Shown here: positions 9,926-18,722 of the stretch, one piece after another
How positions within the stretch are numbered: position 1 is the stretch's first letter
Layout: each line of letters opens with the position of its first letter
Assembly: GCF_014201735.1 (NCBI RefSeq)
Contig: NZ_JACHFE010000003.1
Span: 310,001-374,000, forward strand
DNA: 64,000 bases
Direction of reading: 5' to 3'
DNA from: Marinobacter oulmenensis
GTDB lineage: Bacteria; Pseudomonadota; Gammaproteobacteria; Pseudomonadales; Oleiphilaceae
The notes under the pieces: model-generated
The model's database searches: none
The model's input: only the letters and a program-made list of their open reading frames with translations
Told to the model about the DNA's origin: nothing
Translations under genes and position numbers: made by a program

Positions 9926-11314
9926 TCAGGCCATCAGGTTGTAGAAGAAGACAACGGCTACTGCCACCGGTGTCACGAACCGGATCAGGTTGTACCAGAG
10001 AGTGAAGGCACCGTTTTCCAGCGCCAGATCGCTCTTCATGGTTTCCCGGGCCACGAACCAGCCCACGAAGATGGCCGTCAGCAAACCGGACAGCGGCAGC
10101 ATGATATTGGCGGTGAAGAAATCCAGAAGATCGAAAATAGTCTTGCCTTCGAAAGCCTGGAACATTCCCAGCGGCGTCACATCCGACCAGACATTCAGGG
10201 ACAGGATGGAGACAATGCCCAACGCCCAGCACAGAATGCCGACCAGTACCGCACTGCCGGTACGGGCGAAGCTGGTTCTTTCCTCGACCCACTCAACCAC
10301 TGGCTCGAGCAGGGAGATCCCCGAGGTCCAGGCGGCAAACAGCAGCAGGATGAAGAACAGGGCCCCGAACAGGCTGCCCATGGGCATGTTGCCAAAAGCC
10401 AGGGGCAGAGTCTGGAAAATCAGGCCCGGGCCGGAACCGGCTTCCAGCCCGTTGGCAAAGACCACCGGGAAGATGGCCAGGCCGGCCAGCAGGGCCACCA
10501 CGGTGTCCATGATCGCCACGCTCACCGCCGTACGGCCGATATGGACGTCGCGACCAAGGTAAGAGCCATAGGCCATCATGATGGCCATGCCCAGGCTCAG
10601 GGTGAAGAACGCGTGGCCCAGAGCCACCAGAGCGCCATCAACCGTGAGGGCACCGAAATCCGGAGTGAACAGGAAGCTGACTGCCTCACCGAAGTGGCCG
10701 GTTGTGGTGGCGTAACCCACTACTGCCAGCAGCAACACGAACAGTGCCGGCATCAGGATGGTCACAGCCCGTTCCAGGCCGCCCTTGAGCCCGCGCGATA
10801 CCACCAGCACCACCAGTGCCATGAATACGGTGTGCCAGAGCAGCAGCTGCGTCGGGCTGCCCAGCAGGGCGGAAAACAGCTCGCCCACTGACTCGGCGGT
10901 ACCACCGGTGAAGTCACCGGCGGCGGCGTGGCCAATGTAGGACGCCGCCCAGCCACCGATCACCGAGTAGAACGACAGAATGATGAACGCGGCCAGCATG
11001 CCGATAATGGCCGATATGCGCCACAGCGGCGACACCAGGTTACGTTCCGCCACCAGACGGAAACTGGTGATGGGGTTATGGCGCCCGTTACGGCCAATGA
11101 ACACCTCGGCCATCATGATGGGCACACCAATAATGGCGATACACAGCAGGTAAACCAGAACGAACGCACCGCCGCCGTTTTCGCCGGTGACATAGGGGAA
11201 CTTCCAGACGTTGCCAAGGCCCACGGCGGAACCGGTCGCCGCTAAAATGAAGGCAAGCCTGGATGACCAGAGTCCCCGTGCACCGCTGTCGGATGCGGAA
11301 TTGGACTGACTCAT
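9926..11314 (-). CDS. Sodium-dependent transporter of the neurotransmitter:sodium symporter (LeuT) family
   Basis: Integral membrane protein of 462 aa with the NSS signature GSAVGLGNVWKFPYVTGENG in TM1 (near residue 25), which holds the sodium and substrate sites. Eleven to twelve hydrophobic segments follow, ending in YNLIRFVTPVAVAVVFFYNLMA. Start 11314 (MSQSNSASD) is chosen because AGGAAG lies seven bases upstream; a longer in-frame reading from 11401 has no ribosome site and a polar leader. Substrate is probably an amino acid, by family knowledge only. A perfect hairpin repeat lies about 80 bases upstream. Confidence 0.88.
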   Translation of the reverse strand: MSQSNSASDSGARGLWSSRLAFILAATGSAVGLGNVWKFPYVTGENGGGAFVLVYLLCIAIIGVPIMMAEVFIGRNGRHNPITSFRLVAERNLVSPLWRISAIIGMLAAFIILSFYSVIGGWAASYIGHAAAGDFTGGTAESVGELFSALLGSPTQLLLWHTVFMALVVLVVSRGLKGGLERAVTILMPALFVLLLAVVGYATTTGHFGEAVSFLFTPDFGALTVDGALVALGHAFFTLSLGMAIMMAYGSYLGRDVHIGRTAVSVAIMDTVVALLAGLAIFPVVFANGLEAGSGPGLIFQTLPLAFGNMPMGSLFGALFFILLLFAAWTSGISLLEPVVEWVEERTSFARTGSAVLVGILCWALGIVSILSLNVWSDVTPLGMFQAFEGKTIFDLLDFFTANIMLPLSGLLTAIFVGWFVARETMKSDLALENGAFTLWYNLIRFVTPVAVAVVFFYNLMA

Positions 11315-11393
11315 GAGAATTCTTCCTGTGCTTTTGGCTGGGACGAAAATATGGTACCCGCCAGGCCCGGCGGGAGTGTTGGGGCGGGATTCT

Positions 11394-11425
11394 GCCAGCA
11401 CTGGCCCGATGATGCCAGTGCTGGC
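11394..11425. repeat. Perfect 12-bp inverted repeat between EamA and NSS transporter genes
   Basis: GCCAGCACTGGC, an 8-base loop, then GCCAGTGCTGGC. It lies after the EamA stop and 80-111 bases before the NSS start, both on the minus strand. No T-run follows on either strand, so a simple terminator is doubtful. It could be an operator, an attenuator stem or a REP-like unit. Confidence 0.6.
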
Positions 11426-11489
11426 GGGTATAACAATGGCCAGGGAGTGACAGATCCGGCCGGATCTGGCGTCGACATGTCGTTACCGG

Positions 11490-12359
11490 TCAACCCGCCG
11501 CCAGCCGGGCTCTGGGATGAAAGCGGGCATTCACCCACAGGGAGAGCGCGATGACCGCTCCGCCGAGCGCCAGACGCAAGAGGTCGGCGTCACGGTTCCA
11601 GATCAGCAGGTTGACCAGCAGACCGGCCGGCACCAGGGCGTTGTTCATCACCGCCAGAGTCCCCGCATCGACGGTGCAGGCACCGCGGTTCCAGAGGTAA
11701 AGCCCAAGCCCGGACGCCGCCAGCCCGAGCCAGGCCAGTATGCCCCACTGCATCGGCGTGGAAGGCAGCTTCTCCGGGTTGCCGAAAATCAGGAACGAGG
11801 GCAAAGCAATGATCAGGGCCCCGAAAAAGAAGTAGCCAAAGGTACGGTAACCCGGCAGGTCCACCTGATACCGCTGCATCACGTGCTTGTAGCCGACCTG
11901 GCCGGAGGCAAAGGTAAAGTTGGCCACCTGCAACAAAAGGAAGCCTGTCAGGAAGTCCTCACTCAGGCCATCGTAACGGATGATACCCGCGCCCAGTGTG
12001 GCAATGGCCGCAGCCATAAGGGCAACCGGAGAGAACCGGCCGTAGAGCGCATCGTCCACGAGGGTGACATAAAGCGGTGTGAAAATGGTGAACAGCAGGA
12101 CTTCGGGCACCGACAGGTAGCCAAAGGAACGGTAGAGGCACAGATAGGTAATGCCAAACTGCAACATGCCGGTAACCAGAACCCCCAGGCGCAAACCACC
12201 CGGCACACCCCGCCAACGGGTAAACGGCAGGAACACCAGCGCCCCCAGCAGGACCCGGCTGAGGACCGCAAAATCGCTATCGACCTGCCCCGCGAGGAAC
12301 TCGCCGATCAGGCTGAATGAAAACGCCCAAAGGACGGTGACAAGAACCAGTAATGCCAT
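11490..12359 (-). CDS. EamA/DMT-superfamily transporter
   Basis: Membrane protein of 289 aa with about ten transmembrane segments arranged as two EamA repeats: the first ends near residue 130 and the second has WGILAWLGLAASGLGLYLWN near residue 205. Closest in style to the carboxylate/amino acid/amine exporter group. ATG 12359 is preceded by GGAGGTAG eight bases upstream. It is divergent from the MATE gene with about 150 bases between them. Substrate cannot be read from the sequence. Confidence 0.85.
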   Translation of the reverse strand: MALLVLVTVLWAFSFSLIGEFLAGQVDSDFAVLSRVLLGALVFLPFTRWRGVPGGLRLGVLVTGMLQFGITYLCLYRSFGYLSVPEVLLFTIFTPLYVTLVDDALYGRFSPVALMAAAIATLGAGIIRYDGLSEDFLTGFLLLQVANFTFASGQVGYKHVMQRYQVDLPGYRTFGYFFFGALIIALPSFLIFGNPEKLPSTPMQWGILAWLGLAASGLGLYLWNRGACTVDAGTLAVMNNALVPAGLLVNLLIWNRDADLLRLALGGAVIALSLWVNARFHPRARLAAG

Positions 12360-12512
12360 GAATACCTACCTCCAGATCCGGGCGGGCCACTGTACCCGTT
12401 TTGACGTTTTTGCGCACGGACAACTGCCTATGCCCCGGAAGGGGCGCAATCGCGTATGATGTCCGGTTCGCACTCACCCGCAGGCCAGTGATCCGATCAC
12501 AGCCCCTGAACG

Positions 12513-13967
12513 ATGTCGGTCCCCAGTAACGCCATGGATGAAAGCCATCAGCCATTACCAGAAGCCAGACAGCCACTGACCCGGCGCACCCTGGCTGAAT
12601 GGAAAACACTGGCCGCGCTCGGTGGCCCAATTCTGATCGCTCAGGTGGCCCAGATGGCCAATGGCGTTATCGATACGGTCATGGCAGGCCATGCCAGCGC
12701 CGAGGACCTGGCCGCCGTAGGCATAGGCAGCAGCCTGTGGATGCCTCTGTTCCTGTTCTTCATGGGGCTGCTTGGCGCCCTGCAGCCGATTATTTCCGGC
12801 TACAACGGCGCCCGTACCACTGAACGGATCATGCCGGCCACATGGCAGGGCCTTTACATTGCCGGTGCCGGCACCGTGATCATGGCGCTGCTGCTGACCA
12901 ACGTCCACCCGGTGCTGGCACAACTCAATCTGGAACCACACACGGCGGGTATCACCCAGGGCTATCTGGACGCTTTTGCCTGGGGGATCCCGGCACTGTT
13001 GCTGATCAACGCCCTGCGTGGGCTGACCGATGGCCTGGGCCACACCCGAGTGATCATGGTGTTTTCCGTGCTGGGCACGCTGGTCAATCTGCCACTGAAC
13101 TACATCTTCATCTACGGCAAGCTGGGGCTGCCGGCCATGGGCGGCATAGGGTGCGGGTGGGCCACGGCGCTGTCCAACGGCGTCGCCGCCATCGCCATGC
13201 TTATCTACCTGAACCGCAGCCGCAGCTACCGCCGGTTCCACCTGATTGCTGACTGGGCCAGGCCAGACTGGCAGGGCATCCGCTATATCCTGCGCCTGGG
13301 TGTTCCCATCGGCTTTACCATCTTCGTGGAAGCCAGCATGTTTGCTGTTATTGCCCTGTTTCTCGCGCCACTGGGGCCGGTGGTGGTGGCCGGGCACCAG
13401 ATCGCACTGAACGTGGTCTCGCTGCTATTCATGCTACCGCTGAGCCTGGGCATGGCGCTGACACTGAGGGTCAGCTTCCTGGTGGGCGCACGGGCACCGG
13501 ATACCGCCCGCCTGATTTCACGCAGTTCGCTGATTCTGGCGGCCAGCATCGCCCTGGTGTTCGCACTCCTGCTGTTCACCTTTTCCAGGCCCATCGCCGC
13601 ACTCTATTCCAGTGAAGCGGACGTGCAGGCGGTGAGCGTGCGCCTGCTGACCTTTGCGGCCATGTTCCAGATTGCTGATGTCATCCAGGTCACCTGCATC
13701 AGCGCGCTGCGGGGGTACAAGGACACCGGCGTGCCCATGTTCATCATGTTGTTTTCATTCTGGGGGGTGGGCCTGCCGCTGGGATACGTGCTGACCTTTA
13801 CCGACTGGCTGCTACCGGCACTGGGCGCAGCCGGTTTCTGGGTAGGGCTGACCGCCGGGCTCACTTCCGCCAGCCTGCTGCTGGGCTGGCGCCTGTTCCG
13901 GTACCGGCCGACACGGCATGAACTGCCACCATCCAGGCGGTCTCAGGCCGGTTCGATTAACGGCTGA
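12513..13967 (+). CDS. MATE-family multidrug/sodium antiporter (NorM-like)
   Basis: Membrane protein of 484 aa with about twelve transmembrane segments in two halves. MATE features include GGPILIAQVAQMANGVIDTVMAG in TM1-2 (residues about 38-60) and GFTIFVEASMF at the start of the second half. The first ATG (12513) and one at 12534 are both possible; neither has a strong ribosome site. The 3' end overlaps the convergent diguanylate cyclase gene by 25 bases. Likely exports cationic drugs or metabolites using a sodium or proton gradient (family knowledge). Confidence 0.88.
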   Translation: MSVPSNAMDESHQPLPEARQPLTRRTLAEWKTLAALGGPILIAQVAQMANGVIDTVMAGHASAEDLAAVGIGSSLWMPLFLFFMGLLGALQPIISGYNGARTTERIMPATWQGLYIAGAGTVIMALLLTNVHPVLAQLNLEPHTAGITQGYLDAFAWGIPALLLINALRGLTDGLGHTRVIMVFSVLGTLVNLPLNYIFIYGKLGLPAMGGIGCGWATALSNGVAAIAMLIYLNRSRSYRRFHLIADWARPDWQGIRYILRLGVPIGFTIFVEASMFAVIALFLAPLGPVVVAGHQIALNVVSLLFMLPLSLGMALTLRVSFLVGARAPDTARLISRSSLILAASIALVFALLLFTFSRPIAALYSSEADVQAVSVRLLTFAAMFQIADVIQVTCISALRGYKDTGVPMFIMLFSFWGVGLPLGYVLTFTDWLLPALGAAGFWVGLTAGLTSASLLLGWRLFRYRPTRHELPPSRRSQAGSING

Positions 13968-14950
13968 TCCTCCATCCCGTCAGCATAAACCACGCGGTTT
14001 CGGCCACTGGATTTTGCCCGATAGAGCGCGTCATCGGCCCGGGCCAGCCAGGTTTCCACGCTCTCCCCGTGCTGCAGGCTGGCGACCCCAAAGGATGCAG
14101 TCACCGATCCGCCCGGATGTCTGACGTAACGATGCAGAACCTGACGCAGGTGACTGAGCACAACCTCCAGCCCCGCACCTTCGAGCCCAGGCATCAACAG
14201 CACGAATTCCTCGCCACCGTAGCGGAACAGCTGGTCATACTTGCGGGTGTGTCGATCCACCGCCCAGACCAGTTCCACCAGTACCTCATCACCCACGCCG
14301 TGGCCGTATTCGTCATTGATCTTCTTGAAGTGGTCAATATCCAGCAGGACCAGTGACAGCGGAAAGCCGGTGCGCTCGGACTGGGCCGCGGCCATGGCCA
14401 GTTCCTGATCCATGGACCGGCGGTTCTTGACGCCGGTCAGGGGATCGATGGTCGCCAGATGCTCCAGCCGCCGTCTCTGACTGCGGTTGCGGTAAGCAAA
14501 CACATAGGCACAGGCACTGACCACAACGGCCGTCGCGGCAAAAGACCACATCTGCTCCTGCGACCGGAAAGCGTCGCCCAACATCATCATGAGCAGGACT
14601 GCAGAGATATTAATGGCCATGGCAATGCGGGGAGCCACCAGGAAAAAGCCGGTAACCAGGCAGGGATACAGCCAGAACAGGCCCGGATCGCCCACCAGGG
14701 TTCCGACAGCGACCGCGCCAAAGGAGGAAATAAACGCCATGACCAACCCGCTGCGGCGGGTGTCGCCAGTCAGCCAGGCGTATGTCATAGGCAAGGAGAC
14801 ACCCAGCAGAATCAACACATCCACAGTACCCGCCAGAACATTGCCCTGGGAAAACCGGAGAACCGCAAAGGGCGTGATACCCAGTACACCGCTGGTACCC
14901 AACAGAACGATGATGGATAGCCGGAAATCGTTTTTCAGGCGATGGAGCAT
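13943..14950 (-). CDS. Membrane-bound diguanylate cyclase (GGDEF)
   Basis: Protein of 335 aa. Five or six hydrophobic segments occupy residues about 10-150, followed by a GGDEF domain from about 165. Seen: DPLTGVKNRR, DIDHFKKINDEYGH, and the intact active site RYGGEEF, so it should make c-di-GMP. No classical RxxD inhibitory site is obvious upstream of GGEEF. ATG 14950 begins MLHRLKN. Divergent from the large signalling operon that starts about 330 bases away, which also carries c-di-GMP domains. Confidence 0.88.
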   Translation of the reverse strand: MLHRLKNDFRLSIIVLLGTSGVLGITPFAVLRFSQGNVLAGTVDVLILLGVSLPMTYAWLTGDTRRSGLVMAFISSFGAVAVGTLVGDPGLFWLYPCLVTGFFLVAPRIAMAINISAVLLMMMLGDAFRSQEQMWSFAATAVVVSACAYVFAYRNRSQRRRLEHLATIDPLTGVKNRRSMDQELAMAAAQSERTGFPLSLVLLDIDHFKKINDEYGHGVGDEVLVELVWAVDRHTRKYDQLFRYGGEEFVLLMPGLEGAGLEVVLSHLRQVLHRYVRHPGGSVTASFGVASLQHGESVETWLARADDALYRAKSSGRNRVVYADGMEDQPLIEPA

Positions 14951-15284
14951 GGGCGGGTGAACTCGACTAAAGTCTTAGATTTATTTTAAACATAATCATA
15001 GAGCATTTATTTCTGGTATGTAGACAATGGCTACGAAACTTAACAATTAATAATTAGTACAAACAGAAACCGCTGCTGCCGGGCAAAGATTTTCAGGCCG
15101 AAAACATAAAGCATGTGAATATTTTCAGAGAGCCCTGAGGCGCCCCCCCCTCTGCCGTTAAATCCTGACAGGCCTTAGCCGCCTTTTATGGAAACGAAAC
15201 GTTACGAACTTGCGCCGCCACTGCCTATATACTCGGAACAGTTCACAGAAAAACAATTAGACAACTGATATGAAGGCATCGCTA
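14951..15284. other. AT-rich intergenic leader between diguanylate cyclase and signalling operon
   Basis: A 334-base divergent region, clearly richer in A+T than its surroundings over 14970-15070 and containing a run of nine C at 15143-15151. No RNA gene or ORF was recognised. A weak sigma-70-like candidate for the operon is TTACGA (15202-15207), a 17-base gap, then CTATAT (15225-15230). It is the only long regulatory gap for the next 15 kb, so operon control must act here. Confidence 0.5.
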
Positions 15285-16136
15285 ATGAACCCGTCGCGCC
15301 CTTCACCGCAAGAACAGCAGGCCCTCTCAGAAAAGCTTGAGCAGGCCAACCGGCAACTGATGCAGTCGGAAAAACTGGCGGCCATTGGCCAACTGGCTGC
15401 CGGCGTCGCGCATGAGATAAACAACCCCGTAGGTTATGTGTACTCCAACCTGCAGAGCCTTGAAGCCTATCTCAATGATCTGTTCAGACTGACCGAAGCG
15501 GTGGATTCCGCACAGTCCCTGGATGACCTTCGCCTGATCAAGCACAACATCGACTACGACTACCTGCGTGAGGACCTCAAAGACCTGCTCGCCGAGTCCC
15601 GGGAGGGTATTGAACGGGTCAAGGTTATCATCTCGGCGATGAAGGACTTCTCCCACATAGAGGAAGACGAATTCAAACCAGCAGACCTTCACAGGGGGAT
15701 AGAGACCACCCTGAATGTCGTCAACAATGAGCTTAAGTACAAAGCCGAGGTGATTCGTGATTTTGGCGAATTGCCGGAAATTGAGTGCATCATCTCCCAG
15801 GTCAACCAGGTGGTGATGAACCTGCTGGTCAACGCCGCCCATGCCATTGAAGACTATGGCCGGATCACGGTTCGGACCCGATCGACCGGCCATCAGGTTG
15901 CCATTGAAGTGGAAGACACAGGCACGGGCATTTCCCGAGAACATCTGAACCGGATTTTCGACCCTTTCTTCACCACGAAGCCCATTGGCAAAGGCACTGG
16001 CCTGGGTCTGTCGCTCTCGTTCAGCATTGTTGAGAAGCACAATGGCAGGATTGAAGCAGACAGCCAGCCAGGGCAGGGAACCTGCTTCAGAGTCACCCTG
16101 CCCGTTCGACAACCGGAAAAGAACAGCCATGAGTGA
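15285..16136 (+). CDS. Soluble sensor histidine kinase (first of two related kinases)
   Basis: Cytoplasmic kinase of 283 aa with no membrane segment or recognised sensor domain, only a short N-terminal coiled coil. The H-box is AAGVAHEINNP (residues about 40-50), the N-box NLLVNAAHAIED, then EDTGTGI and GKGTGLGLSLS, all intact for ATP binding and autophosphorylation. The start is ATG 15285 (AAGG eight bases upstream) or 15270 in frame. It overlaps the next gene by eight bases. Its H-box region is nearly the same as that of the kinase at 18709, suggesting duplication within the operon. Probably works as a partner of co-encoded REC proteins. Confidence 0.9.
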   Translation: MNPSRPSPQEQQALSEKLEQANRQLMQSEKLAAIGQLAAGVAHEINNPVGYVYSNLQSLEAYLNDLFRLTEAVDSAQSLDDLRLIKHNIDYDYLREDLKDLLAESREGIERVKVIISAMKDFSHIEEDEFKPADLHRGIETTLNVVNNELKYKAEVIRDFGELPEIECIISQVNQVVMNLLVNAAHAIEDYGRITVRTRSTGHQVAIEVEDTGTGISREHLNRIFDPFFTTKPIGKGTGLGLSLSFSIVEKHNGRIEADSQPGQGTCFRVTLPVRQPEKNSHE

Positions 16137-17505
16137 CACTCCGGACAAGCCTAAACACCCGGCCGCGCAACTGCCCGATAATGCGCGACTGCTAATTGTG
16201 GACGATGAGGAAAACATCCTGCGCAGCCTGCAGCGGGTGCTGCGCCGGGAGCCATGGGAAGTGGTCTGTGCGACCTCAGGACAAGAGGCTCTGAAGGACA
16301 TGGCAGAGTCCCATTTTGATCTGGTTATATCCGATGCCCGCATGCCGGGCATGGACGGGCCAACCCTATTGGCAGAGATAAGGCGAAAATATCCCTGGTG
16401 TATCCGGATCCTGCTTACCGGCTACGCCGATATCACCACCACCGTCAGCGCCATCAATGATGGCCAGATCTATCGCTACATCAGCAAACCATGGGACGAC
16501 GATGAGCTCCGACTGATTATCCGGCAGGCTCTGGCATTCCAGCATTCCGAGCGACGCCGGCTGGCTCTGGAGAAAGTCACACGCAGACAGAATCAGAAAC
16601 TGCAGCAACTCAACGCCAGTCTTGAGGACAAGGTCCGGGAGCGCACCGCCGAACTGAAACAAACGGCGGATATGCTGGATCTGGCCTATCAGGAACTTCG
16701 ACAAAGCTACGTCACCACCACGGAAGTCTTCTCAGCGCTGATCAATAAACGTCTGCCAACTGACCAACGTCCAAACCAACGCGTCATCACACTGGTACGG
16801 GCATTTGCGGATTACTCAGGCATGGACGAGGAAAGGGCTCGGAATCTCGCCATGGCCGCTGCGCTCTATAACCTGGGCAAACTGGCCTGGCCCGACAAGC
16901 TGTTTGCGACACCGTCAGACCTGATGGCCGGGGAGCATCGGCAGGAATACCTGAAATACCCGGTGACCGGCGAACAACTGTTGATGACGCTGGAACCCCT
17001 GAAAGAGACCGCCCGAATCCTCCGTCACCATCAGGAAAAGTGGAATGGTTATGGTGTTCCGGACAGGCTGAAGGGTGAACAGATTCCGCCGGATGCCCGG
17101 GTACTGAAAATTGCAGTTGATTTTGTTGAGCTGCAACTGGGGTTGGTTCTGGAGCGCCAACTGACCCGCGATAATGCCATCAAACTGCTCAAGCGCTACC
17201 GGGGACGCCTGTACGACCCGGCGTTAACCGACCAGTTCATCACTATGCTGGAGGAGCTGGCGCCGGATGTGGAACACGACGATCCGTCAATTCTGGTGCT
17301 GGATACCCGGCGTCTGAGACCCGGGATGGTACTGGCCCGCAACCTCTATGCTGCATCAGGCATGCTGCTACTGAATGAAGGGAAAACCCTGACCCCCATC
17401 CTGATCGAAAAGCTGACTGCCTTTGAACAGGGTGAGCCTGGCGGACATCGTTACACCCTGTATGTCTGTGAACCTGAAGACGAGCAAGCGGAGGCCCGGG
17501 CATGA
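16129..17505 (+). CDS. Response regulator with degenerate HD-GYP output domain
   Basis: Protein of 458 aa. REC domain at residues about 19-135 with DDEENI and phospho-acceptor SDARMPGMDG, ending with the SKPWDDDEL motif shared by other RECs in this operon. A coiled coil follows at about 140-190, then an RpfG-like HD-GYP domain. The HD pair is replaced (AAALYNLGKL instead of LHDIGK) and the GYP segment reads HHQEKWNGYGVP, so c-di-GMP hydrolysis is doubtful. A C-terminal segment RPGMVLARNLYAASGMLLL resembles the leader found in other HD-GYP proteins. Start ATG 16129 overlaps the kinase stop. A scaffold or c-di-GMP-binding role is inferred. Confidence 0.85.
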   Translation: MSDTPDKPKHPAAQLPDNARLLIVDDEENILRSLQRVLRREPWEVVCATSGQEALKDMAESHFDLVISDARMPGMDGPTLLAEIRRKYPWCIRILLTGYADITTTVSAINDGQIYRYISKPWDDDELRLIIRQALAFQHSERRRLALEKVTRRQNQKLQQLNASLEDKVRERTAELKQTADMLDLAYQELRQSYVTTTEVFSALINKRLPTDQRPNQRVITLVRAFADYSGMDEERARNLAMAAALYNLGKLAWPDKLFATPSDLMAGEHRQEYLKYPVTGEQLLMTLEPLKETARILRHHQEKWNGYGVPDRLKGEQIPPDARVLKIAVDFVELQLGLVLERQLTRDNAIKLLKRYRGRLYDPALTDQFITMLEELAPDVEHDDPSILVLDTRRLRPGMVLARNLYAASGMLLLNEGKTLTPILIEKLTAFEQGEPGGHRYTLYVCEPEDEQAEARA

Positions 17506-18026
17506 CCAGGATTCTATTGCTGGATGATGAGGCCAATATCCTCAACAGTCTGAAACGTCTGCTCAAACCCCAGGGATGGCAGGTCGATACATTCACCCGA
17601 GTGGATAACGCCCTGCAGGCTCTGCTGGAGCACGAGTATGCGGCGATCCTGTCAGACTATCAGATGCCCACCGCAGACGGTGTCACCTACCTGCAGTTTG
17701 CCAAACAAAAGCAGCCAGACGCCATTCGCATGGTATTGAGTGCCTACGGTGACCGGGCCTCCATGATCAAAGCCATAAACCAGGCTGAAGTCTATCGTTA
17801 CCTGTCGAAACCCTGGGACGATTACGAACTGGTCGCAGCCGTCAAATCGGCCATTGAGCTTTACCACCTGCACCGTGAGAACCAGCATTTACGTGAGGAA
17901 AACGACCGCCAGCGGGCTCAACTGAAAGCCCGGGAGGAAGAACTTCTGCGCCTGGAGGCCGAGAGCCCGGGCATCACCAGGGTATACCGGGACCAAGACG
18001 GCTCGGTACTTTTGAAAAATCATTGA
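17502..18026 (+). CDS. Response regulator: REC domain plus coiled coil
   Basis: Protein of 174 aa. REC domain at residues 1-120 with LLDDEANIL, phospho-acceptor SDYQMPTADG and SKPWDDYEL. The rest is a charged helix at about 120-160 (ENDRQRAQLKAREEELLRLE) that may be a coiled coil. No DNA-binding or enzymatic output is present, so it likely acts by protein contact. Overlaps the previous gene by four bases (ATGA) and sits 15 bases before the MglA-like GTPase, a candidate partner. Confidence 0.88.
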   Translation: MTRILLLDDEANILNSLKRLLKPQGWQVDTFTRVDNALQALLEHEYAAILSDYQMPTADGVTYLQFAKQKQPDAIRMVLSAYGDRASMIKAINQAEVYRYLSKPWDDYELVAAVKSAIELYHLHRENQHLREENDRQRAQLKAREEELLRLEAESPGITRVYRDQDGSVLLKNH

Positions 18027-18041
18027 ACCAGTGTATGCCCC

Positions 18042-18722
18042 ATGCCTGATTTCAGCCCCGACAACAATAAGCTGACGCTGAAAGTGGTGTTCTACGGCCC
18101 GGCCCTGAGCGGCAAGACCACCAACCTGATGCAGTTGCACACCCTGCTGAACCCGGAGCGTAAGGGCGAACTTATGGTGCTGGAAACCCGGGACGACCGC
18201 ACCCTGTTTTTCGACATGCTCCCCCTTGGCCTGAAGGGCATCTCGGGCTTCGACCTGCGCCTGAAACTTTACACCGTGCCCGGTCAGGTACAGCACGACA
18301 GTACCCGCAAGGCGGTTCTGTCCAGGGCGGATGGGGTGGTGTTTGTCGCCGACTCTCAGCTTAACCAGCAGGATAATAACGCCATCGCCTTCGGCAACCT
18401 GGAAGAAAACCTCGACAAGGTCGGCCTGGATATCGACACACTGCCCATGGTGGTGCAGTTCAACAAGCGGGATTTGCCCCGGGTGGCTGGCGAAAGGGAA
18501 TTACAGGACCGGTGGGCCGATACACCCTGGGCGCCCCTGATCATGGCCTCGGCACTGAAAGGCGAAGGAGTGATCCAGACCTTCCGGTCCCTGCTTGACC
18601 GCCTGTACACCCGTGTTGATGAGGAATTCCGACTGGCAGAGACACACGGCATTAACCGCCAGGAGTTTGTTGACCGGCTCGGCCGGAGCAGCAAAAGCGA
18701 GGTGCCCCATGGATACCTTTGA
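18042..18722 (+). CDS. MglA-like small Ras-family GTPase
   Basis: Protein of 226 aa. P-loop FYGPALSGKTTNL, the MglA-type switch II LYTVPGQVQHDSTRKA in place of DxxG, GVVFVADSQ, and FNKRDLPR as the NKxD guanine motif. In Myxococcus, MglA sets cell polarity and directs type IV pilus motors. Here the gene sits between a REC protein and a histidine kinase and two genes before a REC-GspE/PilB fusion, fitting a role in placing or switching an assembly ATPase. No MglB/roadblock partner is found in the operon. The C-terminal about 40 residues extend beyond the G domain. Confidence 0.85.
   Translation: MPDFSPDNNKLTLKVVFYGPALSGKTTNLMQLHTLLNPERKGELMVLETRDDRTLFFDMLPLGLKGISGFDLRLKLYTVPGQVQHDSTRKAVLSRADGVVFVADSQLNQQDNNAIAFGNLEENLDKVGLDIDTLPMVVQFNKRDLPRVAGERELQDRWADTPWAPLIMASALKGEGVIQTFRSLLDRLYTRVDEEFRLAETHGINRQEFVDRLGRSSKSEVPHGYL

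Noticed and set aside
15143..15151. Run of C as a phase-variable tract
   Set aside because: A nine-base run in an intergenic region could slip, but it lies about 60 bases upstream of the only weak promoter candidate and not in spacer distance; no evidence for phase variation.
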